DNA of 28,318 nucleotides from Pelagibacteraceae bacterium (GTDB lineage: Bacteria; Pseudomonadota; Alphaproteobacteria; Pelagibacterales; Pelagibacteraceae). Under the pieces are notes generated by a model. It did not search any database and had not been told where the DNA came from. It was given only the letters and a program-made list of their open reading frames with translations. The stretch spans positions 1-28,318 of the forward strand of contig PAFH01000020.1 of NCBI GenBank assembly GCA_002704145.1, given 5' to 3'. The position numbers and the translations under genes are program-made. How positions within the stretch are numbered: the first letter of the stretch is position 1; every line of letters begins with the position of its first letter. Below are positions 22,285 to 28,318 of the stretch, one piece after another.

Positions 22285-23053
22285 ACTCATAAAGATATTT
22301 GCAATTATATTAATATTTATTAATTCGAACCTCTTACATGGTGCTGAACAAAATGATCCCATAAAAGTAAAATGGAGTTTCAAAGGTTTAACTGGAAAAT
22401 TTGATAGAGCGTCGTTGCAAAGAGGCTTTCAAGTTTATAAAGAAGTATGTTCATCCTGTCACTCTATGCAATATCTAAGTTATAGAAATCTAGGAGAATC
22501 TGGTGGGCCTGAGTTTACAGAAGAAGAGGTTAAGGCTATTGCAGCAAGCATAGAAATTGACGATGGGCCAGATAGCCAAGGGGAAATGTTTACAAGACCA
22601 GGTAGACCTTCTGATAAGTTTAAAAGTCCATACCCTAATGTAAATGCATCAATTGCAGCTAATGGAGGCGCTTATCCTCCAGATATGTCAGTTCTTGTAA
22701 AAGCAAGACCAGGAGGTTCCAACTATATTTATTCTGTACTAGTAGGATATGAAGAACCTCCGTCTGGAATTGTTTTAGATGATGGGGTTTATTATAACAA
22801 ATATATGATAGGCAACAAAATTAAAATGTCTTCACCTCTATCAGATGGAATTGTAGAGTATTCAGATGGCACCGAAGCCTCTGTAGATCAAATGGCTAAA
22901 GATGTAACAACTTTCTTATCTTGGGCGGCAGAACCAGAACTAGAGGAGAGACATCGAACCGGAGTAAAAGTTATTATTTATTTGGTTCTATTAACTGTTT
23001 TAGTCTATTTAAGTATGAAAAAAATTTGGTCAAGGATTGACTCTGAAGTATAA
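22271..23053 (+). CDS. petC: Cytochrome c1
   Basis: Periplasmic c-type haem subunit of the bc1 complex. I chose the ATG at 22271 (260 residues), which puts a compact signal peptide ([18 protein letters not shown]) at the N terminus and overlaps petB by 14 bases; a TTG at 22256 would add only five residues. The haem-binding motif is C60-S-S-C63-H64, followed by [10 protein letters not shown]. The C-terminal segments [24 protein letters not shown] (likely Met ligand) and [17 protein letters not shown] precede a membrane anchor. The last 24 bases overlap the end of ychF on the other strand. Confidence 0.95.
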   Translation: MQKFKLIKIFAIILIFINSNLLHGAEQNDPIKVKWSFKGLTGKFDRASLQRGFQVYKEVCSSCHSMQYLSYRNLGESGGPEFTEEEVKAIAASIEIDDGPDSQGEMFTRPGRPSDKFKSPYPNVNASIAANGGAYPPDMSVLVKARPGGSNYIYSVLVGYEEPPSGIVLDDGVYYNKYMIGNKIKMSSPLSDGIVEYSDGTEASVDQMAKDVTTFLSWAAEPELEERHRTGVKVIIYLVLLTVLVYLSMKKIWSRIDSEV

Positions 23054-24099
23054 AACATCTCCGTCTTTTACAATATAATCTTTTCCTTCAATCCTTAATT
23101 TTCCGTTTTCCTTACACTTTTCAGCGCTACCAAATTTAATAAAGTCATCGCATGTTACAGCCTCTGCTCTAATAAAATTTTTTTCAAAATCTGTATGAAT
23201 AACTTTAGCAGCCTTAGGTGCCGTAGTATTTTTTTTTATAGTCCATGCTCTACTTTCCTCTGGCCCAGATGTGAAAAAGGTATCTAAATTTAAAAGATCA
23301 TAACCTTCTTTAATTAATTGGTTTAAACCTGTTTTATTTAGTCCAATTTCTTTCATAAATGTCTCCCTTTCACTTTTTTCTAATCCCATTATTTGATCTT
23401 CTATATCCGCACATATTGTGACAATTTTATCTTCAGAGTATTTTGATTTGACTTCTTTTGTGTATTTATTTCCTTCAGATAAACTTGCTTCATCAACATT
23501 ACAAACAATAATTTTTGGTTTCAGAGATAATAATCCTAGTTTAGACAAAAACCCATTCTCTGTTTCATCAGTTACTTTTATATCTTCTCCTTTGTTTAAT
23601 AATTCTATTTTGTTTTGAAGTATCTTTATTTCCTTTTCATCAAGAATTTTTTTTTTACCTTTTTCAAGCTTTTTCTGTATTAAATCTATATCTGAAAGAA
23701 TTATTTCTGTTTTGATTGTATCTAAGTCACTTAAGGGATTTATTTTCGAATTAACATGAGTTATTTTTTCTGACTCAAAGCATCGCACTAAGTGAATAAT
23801 TGCGTCTACTTCTCTTATATGTGAAAGAAACTGGTTACCCAAACCTTCTCCTTTTGAAGCACCCTTTACTAACCCAGCAATATCTACAAATGTAATGTGA
23901 GTGTAAATTTTTTTTTTGATTTTGATAAATCTGACAGTTGATCTAATCTTTTATCAACTACGTCAACTATTCCAATATTAGGGTCGATTGTACAGAAGGG
24001 AAAATTTGCCGCCTCAGCATTTTTTGAAGCAGTTAAAGCGTTGAACAGAGTAGACTTCCCAACATTTGGAAGGCCTACTATTCCGCATTTAAATCCCAT
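23030..24099 (-). pseudogene. ychF: Ribosome-associated GTPase/ATPase YchF (OLA1 family), frame broken in an A10 tract
   Basis: Obg-related P-loop ATPase/GTPase. The first frame (24099-23884) has the P-loop GLPNVGKST (residues 8-16), [19 protein letters not shown] and then KSKKK. After ten A residues (23909-23918) it runs into a stop 11 codons later. One extra A gives [20 protein letters not shown], the conserved DxxG region, and then continues (GLGNQFLSHIREVDAIIHLVRCF) to the normal TGS-domain ending [11 protein letters not shown] at 23030. The total is about 356 residues, close to the family norm (about 363). A −1 slip on the A tract would also restore it. It is last in rplY-pth-ychF. The gene is nearly universal in bacteria, so a sequencing error, recent mutation or slippage rescue are all possible. 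Confidence 0.88.
23909..23918 (-). repeat. ychF: A10 tract (T10 on plus strand), site of the ychF frameshift
   Basis: Ten consecutive A residues in the coding strand of ychF, followed by TTT. Eleven would keep the conserved frame open. The change is opposite in sign to that at the mutY A11 tract. Confidence 0.9.
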
Positions 24100-24661
24100 T
24101 AAGATTTTGATTTACCTTGCTTGAAAATAAATCCATTTTCTTATCAATTAATGTTGGTATAAGTTTTACAATACTCTCTGTTATCTCATTAATTTTATCT
24201 TCTTCATCTTCTTTAAAATCCTCTAAAACATGACTATTAACTTTTCTTTTTGATTTTGGGTGTCCAATGCCAATTCTCACTCTTGAATAATCCTTTCCAA
24301 TAAACTTATCAATTGACTCGATTCCATTATGTCCAGCGCTGCTTCCACCAAATTTTGCTTTTATCTTTCCAAAATCAATATCCATGTCATCATGAAAAAC
24401 AAATACGTCTTTCGCATCAATCTTAAAATAATCAATCAATTCTTTTATAGCTGTTCCGGAATTATTCATAAAAGTAAGAGGTTTGATAGCATATATTTTT
24501 TTAGACTCTATGTTGCCAGTAGTAAGAAGTCCTTTAAATTTTGGTTTTTGTTTTGACAATTTAAAATGCGTATTAATCGCGTCAATAATTTTAAATCCAA
24601 TGTTGTGCCTGTTATTAACACTATTAGAACCTGGATTTCCTAATCCAACAAGTAAAAGCAT
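24089..24661 (-). CDS. pth: Peptidyl-tRNA hydrolase
   Basis: Releases tRNA from peptidyl-tRNAs that drop off the ribosome. The 190-residue protein has the opening [19 protein letters not shown] (catalytic His in NRHN, about residue 20), [29 protein letters not shown] (catalytic Asp, about 93) and [13 protein letters not shown]. It lies between rplY (5-base gap) and ychF (11-base overlap). This rplY-pth-ychF order is widely conserved and groups translation-quality genes. Confidence 0.96.
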   Translation of the reverse strand: MLLLVGLGNPGSNSVNNRHNIGFKIIDAINTHFKLSKQKPKFKGLLTTGNIESKKIYAIKPLTFMNNSGTAIKELIDYFKIDAKDVFVFHDDMDIDFGKIKAKFGGSSAGHNGIESIDKFIGKDYSRVRIGIGHPKSKRKVNSHVLEDFKEDEEDKINEITESIVKLIPTLIDKKMDLFSSKVNQNLNGI

Positions 24662-24666
24662 ATTAA

Positions 24667-25419
24667 TTATTTTTTTTCTGTAGGTTTTTTTTCAGCTGGT
24701 TTTTTTTCTTCAGTTTTTTTATTTCCAACTGCTGTTTCTTTTCCTTTTTCATCTTTTTTAGACGGATCACCTTCTTTTGCTGCTGCTTCAACACCTTCAG
24801 CGGTAGCTTCTCCCTCTGCTGCCACAGCAGTTTCCTCTGCAGGTTTTTCTGGTTCTTTAATTATTGTTGGTGCTGCAACTGTTGCTATAACAAAATCTCT
24901 ATCTGTAATTGTCGGCACAATTTTTTCAGGTAGTTTTACTGAAGATATCTTTATACTTGTTCCTATATCTGTTCCTGTTAAATCAATTGTAATATCATTT
25001 GGTATACTTTCAGCAGGACACTTTAGCTCCACCTGTCTTCTTACAATGTTAAGGACGCCACCTCTTTTTAAACCCGGGGACTCAGGTTGATTTATAAATT
25101 TTACAGGAATTTCTAGGATAATTTTTTTACCAGATACCACTCTCATAAAATCGATATGTATCGGTTCATCCGAGACAACATGATAAGCAACTTCTCGAGG
25201 TAAAACCTTTTCTTTTTTTCCTTCTATTTCTAATTCTAGGACTTTAGATAAAAAATTATCAGCATTAATAATATCTCTTACCGCTTTTTTTTCTATTGAG
25301 ATTTTTTGATTTGGATCTTTGCCTCCATACAGTATAGCTGGAATTAAACCATCCTTTCTCAACTTGTTAGTTGATCCCGATGAGGTATTCTCTCTTTTTA
25401 ATGCTTTTAAATTACTCAT
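24667..25419 (-). CDS. rplY: 50S ribosomal protein L25 (CTC family) with low-complexity tail
   Basis: Binds 5S rRNA in the large subunit. Of 250 residues, about 1-90 form the L25 domain (LRKDGLIPAILYGG near residue 23, VAYHVVSDEPIHIDFMRV). About 95-185 form the beta domain of the longer CTC type (PVKFINQPESPGLKRGGVLN, ELKCPAESIPNDITIDLTG). From about residue 185 on, the tail is Ala/Glu/Lys/Pro-rich, ending with near-repeats of EKKPAEKKPTEKK. The tail is unusual for its Ala content in such AT-rich DNA. It is first in its operon, with a promoter-like sequence just upstream. Confidence 0.94.
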   Translation of the reverse strand: MSNLKALKRENTSSGSTNKLRKDGLIPAILYGGKDPNQKISIEKKAVRDIINADNFLSKVLELEIEGKKEKVLPREVAYHVVSDEPIHIDFMRVVSGKKIILEIPVKFINQPESPGLKRGGVLNIVRRQVELKCPAESIPNDITIDLTGTDIGTSIKISSVKLPEKIVPTITDRDFVIATVAAPTIIKEPEKPAEETAVAAEGEATAEGVEAAAKEGDPSKKDEKGKETAVGNKKTEEKKPAEKKPTEKK

Positions 25420-25440
25420 TTAATTTTTTATAGAAAAAGC

Positions 25441-25469
25441 TATATAACTCAACTGATTTAATAAAACAA
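25441..25469 (-). promoter_or_regulatory. rplY: Candidate promoter of rplY-pth-ychF
   Basis: On the minus strand TTGTTT (25464-25469) and TATATA (25441-25446) are separated by exactly 17 bases in the 53-base gap after prs. The predicted transcription start would be about 15 bases before the rplY ATG. Confidence 0.45.
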
Positions 25470-25472
25470 GTG

Positions 25473-26405
25473 CTAATTGAATAAATCTGAAACGGAGTTG
25501 GAATTTGATATTCTTTTTATCGCTTCAGACATTAAAGAAGAGATAGACAATACCTCTATTTTGTTGTGATTTTTAATTTTCAAAGAATTATCAATCGTGT
25601 CAGTTATTATCAATTTTTTTATTTTTGAATTTTTAATTTTTTTTACAGCATCTCCACTTAAAACAGCATGGGTAATAAAAACATAGACTTCATTTGCTCC
25701 ACTTTTTTTTAGAGCATCAACAGCATTAACAATAGTTCCACCACTATCAATTATATCGTCCACAATAATACATGTTTTATTTTTTACATCTCCAATTATA
25801 TTCATCACTTGGGATTTTCCTGGTGCAGGTCTTCTTTTATCAATAATTGCTAAGTCAGCTTTTATCCTTGTGGCTAAACCTCTAGTGCGTTGAACTCCAC
25901 CAACATCTGGAGAAACGCAAATTAATTTTTTACTATTTAATCTTTTTTTTATATATTTTGCAAAAAGGGGGGTCGTAAACAAGTTATCTACCGGCATATC
26001 AAAAAATCCTTGGATTTGCCCAGCGTGTAAATCAACTGTAACAACTCTGCTTGCTCCAGCATTAGTAATAAGATTAGCCACTACTTTAGCTGAGATAGAT
26101 GTTCTTGGAGCAACTTTTCTGTCTTGTCTTGCATATCCAAAATATGGAATCACTGCAGTTATGTTTTTAGCTGATGATCTTTTTAATGCATCAATTACAA
26201 GTAAAAGTTCCATAAGATTATCATTGGCAGGATTTGAAGTAGATTGAATCACAAAAACGCTATTGCCTCTTATGTTTTCATTTATTTCTATATAAATTTC
26301 TCCATCAGCAAATCTTCTAATATTAGTATTGACTAATTTTAATTTCAATTTTTTTGATATATCCTTACTTAATTTAAGGTTGCTAGTTCCAGATAAAATT
26401 TTCAT
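25473..26405 (-). CDS. prs: Ribose-phosphate pyrophosphokinase
   Basis: Makes PRPP, the precursor of purines, pyrimidines, histidine and NAD. The 310-residue protein has the N-terminal RRFADGEIYIEINENIRG and FVIQSTSNPANDNLMELL blocks, then YFGYARQDRKVAPRTSISAK, the catalytic VDLHAGQIQGFF and VSPDVGGVQR, and the PRPP-binding loop CIIVDDIIDSGGTI (about residues 211-224). It is of normal length. It has its own strong promoter-like sequence and no Shine-Dalgarno sequence. Confidence 0.97.
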   Translation of the reverse strand: MKILSGTSNLKLSKDISKKLKLKLVNTNIRRFADGEIYIEINENIRGNSVFVIQSTSNPANDNLMELLLVIDALKRSSAKNITAVIPYFGYARQDRKVAPRTSISAKVVANLITNAGASRVVTVDLHAGQIQGFFDMPVDNLFTTPLFAKYIKKRLNSKKLICVSPDVGGVQRTRGLATRIKADLAIIDKRRPAPGKSQVMNIIGDVKNKTCIIVDDIIDSGGTIVNAVDALKKSGANEVYVFITHAVLSGDAVKKIKNSKIKKLIITDTIDNSLKIKNHNKIEVLSISSLMSEAIKRISNSNSVSDLFN

Positions 26406-26416
26406 GAGAATAACTA

Positions 26417-26445
26417 TTTATACATTTATTTTTATATGTTTTCAA
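26417..26445 (-). promoter_or_regulatory. prs: Candidate promoter of prs
   Basis: On the minus strand TTGAAA (26440-26445) and TATAAA (26417-26422) are separated by 17 bases, the best sigma-70 match noticed in the window. The start of transcription would be about 5 bases before the ATG, so the message may be nearly leaderless. Confidence 0.5.
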
Positions 26446-26513
26446 ACCAAATCCAATTTAAGTTATTTGATAACATTGATGTTGTTGAAGGTTTATTAGT
26501 TAAAGAGCTTTAA
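26436..26513 (+). CDS. Possible 25-residue small ORF, unknown
   Basis: An ATG-to-TAA frame in the gap between prs and pgeF, on the opposite strand to both. It reads MFSNQIQFKLFDN and then IDVVEGLLVKEL. The composition is protein-like, but there is no ribosome binding site, and the ORF overlaps the prs −35 region and the inverted repeat at 26499-26514. It could be chance in AT-rich DNA. Confidence 0.15.
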   Translation: MFSNQIQFKLFDNIDVVEGLLVKEL

Positions 26514-26514
26514 C
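26499..26514. repeat. 16-bp inverted repeat in the prs upstream region
   Basis: Perfect arms GTTAAAG and CTTTAAC with a 2-base centre. No T-run follows on either strand, so it is unlikely to be an intrinsic terminator. It could be an operator for a dimeric regulator. It contains TTAA twice, 6 bases apart, close to but not matching the TTAA-N7-TTAA spacing of CtrA sites. Confidence 0.4.
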
Positions 26515-26531
26515 AATATTAAATATAATGT

Positions 26532-27302
26532 TTAATTTTGGCTAAAGTTTGTCAAACAAATTACAGAGATACACCTTCCATAATCATTTTCACCATATAT
26601 CTTAGACCTGCGATAGCTAAAAAAACTATTTTTTTCTTTAACAGTATCATGATTGACATGATCTGTCTTAACATTAAGGTTATTTAACTTATCAGCTACA
26701 TACCTTCTCAGATTAAATAATCTTTTAATTTTATTTTTTTTTGAAAAATAAATAGAATTTTTTTTTGATTTAGATAAAAATTTTTTATAAAATTTATGGT
26801 CAACTTCGTAGCTTTTACTTCCGATACAAGGACCTATACTGGCAAAAATTCTATTATTTAAATTTAATTTTCTAAACTTTTTGATTGTATTTTCTACAAT
26901 ACCAGATAACGCTCCTTTCCATCCAGCGTGTATACATCCTATAACTTGATTCTTAAAATCATATAGAATTATTGGAACACAATCCGCTGTAACGACCCCT
27001 AATGCGTAACCCTGCATGCTTGTGATCATCGCGTCTGAATTAATTCGTTTAGAATTCTTATTTAGCTTGTTTATTATAATAACTTTATTGCTATGTGTTT
27101 GATGCATTAGTTTAAGTTTGTCTACTTTTACTCCTATTTTTTTTGATACTAATTTTAAATTTTTGATGATATTACTTTTTTTATCTTTTGATCCTTTGCC
27201 GCAATTTAAACTTTTATAAAGACCCCTTGAAAAACCACCTCTTCTAGAAAAAAAACAATGATTTATTTCATTTACTCTGCTTAGTCTTTTTGAGTAATAC
27301 AT
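26532..27302 (-). CDS. pgeF: Peptidoglycan editing factor PgeF (YfiH / laccase-domain family)
   Basis: A 256-residue member of the multi-copper polyphenol oxidase-like YfiH family, now thought to remove wrong amino acids from peptidoglycan precursors. Visible motifs are the opening HCFFSRRGGFSRGLYKSLN, LMHQTHSNKV (about residue 66), VTADCVPIILYD, IGCIHAGWKGALSG (about 140) and ASIGPCIGSKSYEVD, supplying the conserved His and Cys residues. The ATG overlaps the midA-like stop by one base. Purine-nucleoside activity has also been described for relatives. Confidence 0.9.
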   Translation of the reverse strand: MYYSKRLSRVNEINHCFFSRRGGFSRGLYKSLNCGKGSKDKKSNIIKNLKLVSKKIGVKVDKLKLMHQTHSNKVIIINKLNKNSKRINSDAMITSMQGYALGVVTADCVPIILYDFKNQVIGCIHAGWKGALSGIVENTIKKFRKLNLNNRIFASIGPCIGSKSYEVDHKFYKKFLSKSKKNSIYFSKKNKIKRLFNLRRYVADKLNNLNVKTDHVNHDTVKEKNSFFSYRRSKIYGENDYGRCISVICLTNFSQN

Positions 27303-28318
27303 TATTTAAACCCTAAAAAATTAGATTTATTACTTTTATAAGCAAATATAACTTTGAAAAGATTTCCCATTAATCTTTTATGCAGAAGCCTATAAAGTGT
27401 TAAGGACATGTAGTTTTGTTGAGCAAATGTCATTCTACTTTTTAAAATTTTTGCTCTTTCCATGATTCCCATTTTTTCTAAAAAAAATTTTTGTGAAACA
27501 ATTTTTTTTAATTTTAAATTCTTTTTAAGAAAATATTCTTTTAAAAGATTAAAATTTACCAGAGATGTTATGTCAATTTTACCTAAATTTTTGTATATTT
27601 GATCCATGTCAACTTTTTTATTCTTCATAATTGCTTGCAATGTATTTTTGTCAGAGCTCTTCAAATATCCATAGTCAATAAGTAAAATTCCTCCAGAGTG
27701 AATTGATATTTTTTGAACCATTTTATCTAATTCTTTAAAACCCAGTTTTGGGTATTCAATAAATCTAAGCTTATTTAAAGATTTAAAAGATCTAATTTTG
27801 ATAACGTCACTAATAAAAGCTTTTTTATAAATTTCTCTAAAATTATTTTTTTTTATTAAAAAATATCTTTCTTTATATTCTTCTTTTTTAAAAATAAATT
27901 GTTTGATTGGTATAGCATCAAAAAACTCATTACCGAAAAAAATAATAGGACCGGTTTTAATAGAATTGAAATTTTTGATCCAGGATACTCTTTTATCATC
28001 TATTTTATTTTTTTGAGTTTTTATTAATAATCTACTTTTTTCGTACATAAAAATTTTAATAGCTTTATTAAATTCTGGAAATTTTTGGAAAGTCCGCAAT
28101 AATATTTTTGCTAGACTTCCGTCTCCAGGACCAAGTTCAACAAGATTAAATTTTTTAGGTTTACCTAGTTTTTCCCAAGCAGAAACAATCCAAATACCAA
28201 TTATCTCTGAAAATAAATTTGATATTGTTGGAGAAGTAACAAAATCTCCTTGTTTTCCAAATGGAATTTGTTTTGAATAGTAACCTATATTAGGTTTGTA
28301 TAAAACTTTTTCAAAAAA
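27302..28318 (-). CDS. MidA/NDUFAF7-like SAM-dependent methyltransferase, N-terminus cut by window edge
   Basis: COG1565-type arginine methyltransferase family; the mitochondrial homologue acts in complex I assembly. The frame stays open to the window end, 73 codons beyond a TTG at 28099 that should not be taken as the start. The upstream part has the hallmark blocks KPNIGYYSKQIPFGKQGDFVT-like and the SAM-binding VELGPGDGSLAKILL. Downstream come FFGNEFFDAIPIKQF and SGGILLIDYGYL. About 339 residues are visible and the first residues are missing. In alphaproteobacteria this gene often sits between lgt and pgeF; here pgeF follows directly, and lgt may lie just beyond the edge. Confidence 0.88.
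   Translation of the reverse strand, partial: FFEKVLYKPNIGYYSKQIPFGKQGDFVTSPTISNLFSEIIGIWIVSAWEKLGKPKKFNLVELGPGDGSLAKILLRTFQKFPEFNKAIKIFMYEKSRLLIKTQKNKIDDKRVSWIKNFNSIKTGPIIFFGNEFFDAIPIKQFIFKKEEYKERYFLIKKNNFREIYKKAFISDVIKIRSFKSLNKLRFIEYPKLGFKELDKMVQKISIHSGGILLIDYGYLKSSDKNTLQAIMKNKKVDMDQIYKNLGKIDITSLVNFNLLKEYFLKKNLKLKKIVSQKFFLEKMGIMERAKILKSRMTFAQQNYMSLTLYRLLHKRLMGNLFKVIFAYKSNKSNFLGFK

Noticed and set aside
23030..23842. A separate 270-residue protein beginning at MGNQFLSH
   Set aside because: Its first residues are the middle of the conserved YchF GTPase domain. The frame extends upstream to the A10 tract, where it joins the P-loop half.
26499..26514. Intrinsic terminator for pgeF
   Set aside because: The repeat has a 2-base centre, weak AT pairing and no T-run after it on either strand.
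26499..26514. CtrA binding site
   Set aside because: The TTAA boxes are separated by 6 rather than 7 bases, and a palindrome explains the pattern equally well.
1..28318. Mobile elements, CRISPR arrays, prophage or defence island
   Set aside because: No transposase, integrase, direct-repeat array or toxin-antitoxin pair was seen. The lone methyltransferase has the CcrM C-terminal domain and no restriction partner.

Overview
The window is very AT-rich, almost gap-free bacterial DNA. It most resembles a SAR11 (Pelagibacterales) alphaproteobacterium. The reasons are: long runs of A or T even inside conserved genes; a carotenoid/retinal gene set (crtI-crtB-crtY-blh) without crtE or a rhodopsin beside it; an F0 ATP synthase operon with separate b and b' subunits, apart from the F1 genes; a CcrM-type GANTC methyltransferase; a petABC cytochrome bc1 operon; and most intergenic distances between -29 and +20 bases. 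The genus call is inferred from gene content and style. No rRNA or database comparison was available.

Layout. Positions 12-10177 (minus strand) form one unbroken co-directional run, in transcription order: DUF721 protein, DsbA-like protein, a short SMC, atpI-atpB-atpE-b'-b, then crtI-crtB-crtY-blh. It joins a proton-driven machine (the F0 sector) to the enzymes that make retinal, the chromophore of the light-driven proton pump proteorhodopsin. Positions 10172-12304 (plus) hold mutY, frame-broken in an A11 tract, and an FAD monooxygenase. Positions 12301-14726 (minus) hold a family-4-like uracil-DNA glycosylase, rnhB and ccrM. The 77-base gap in front of ccrM carries three GANTC sites, two of them inside a perfect inverted repeat. 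Positions 14734-18650 (plus) hold a TPR protein, ispE, tRNA-Gln(TTG) and a tRNA nucleotidyltransferase. Positions 18647-20400 (minus) hold trmL-hemF-greA. Positions 20500-23053 (plus) hold petA-petB-petC. Positions 23030-28318 (minus) hold a midA-like methyltransferase (cut by the window edge), pgeF, prs, and the rplY-pth-ychF operon, in which ychF is broken in an A10 tract.

How the genes work together. Energy conversion dominates: bc1 complex, ATP synthase F0, haem synthesis (hemF), and the retinal branch, to which the MEP-pathway kinase ispE supplies precursors. A second theme is DNA maintenance and modification: smc, mutY, UDG, rnhB, ccrM. A third is translation and tRNA: tRNA-Gln, cca/pcnB, trmL, pth, rplY, ychF.

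The most unusual observations are: an SMC protein of only 814 residues that appears to lack the hinge domain; two conserved genes (mutY, ychF) broken by single-base changes in poly-A tracts in opposite directions; the GANTC/inverted-repeat arrangement before ccrM; a 10-bp motif with conserved spacing shared by the ccrM and petA upstream regions; and extreme junction compression, with shared start and stop palindromes. I found no CRISPR array, insertion sequence, prophage, rRNA or convincing intrinsic terminator.
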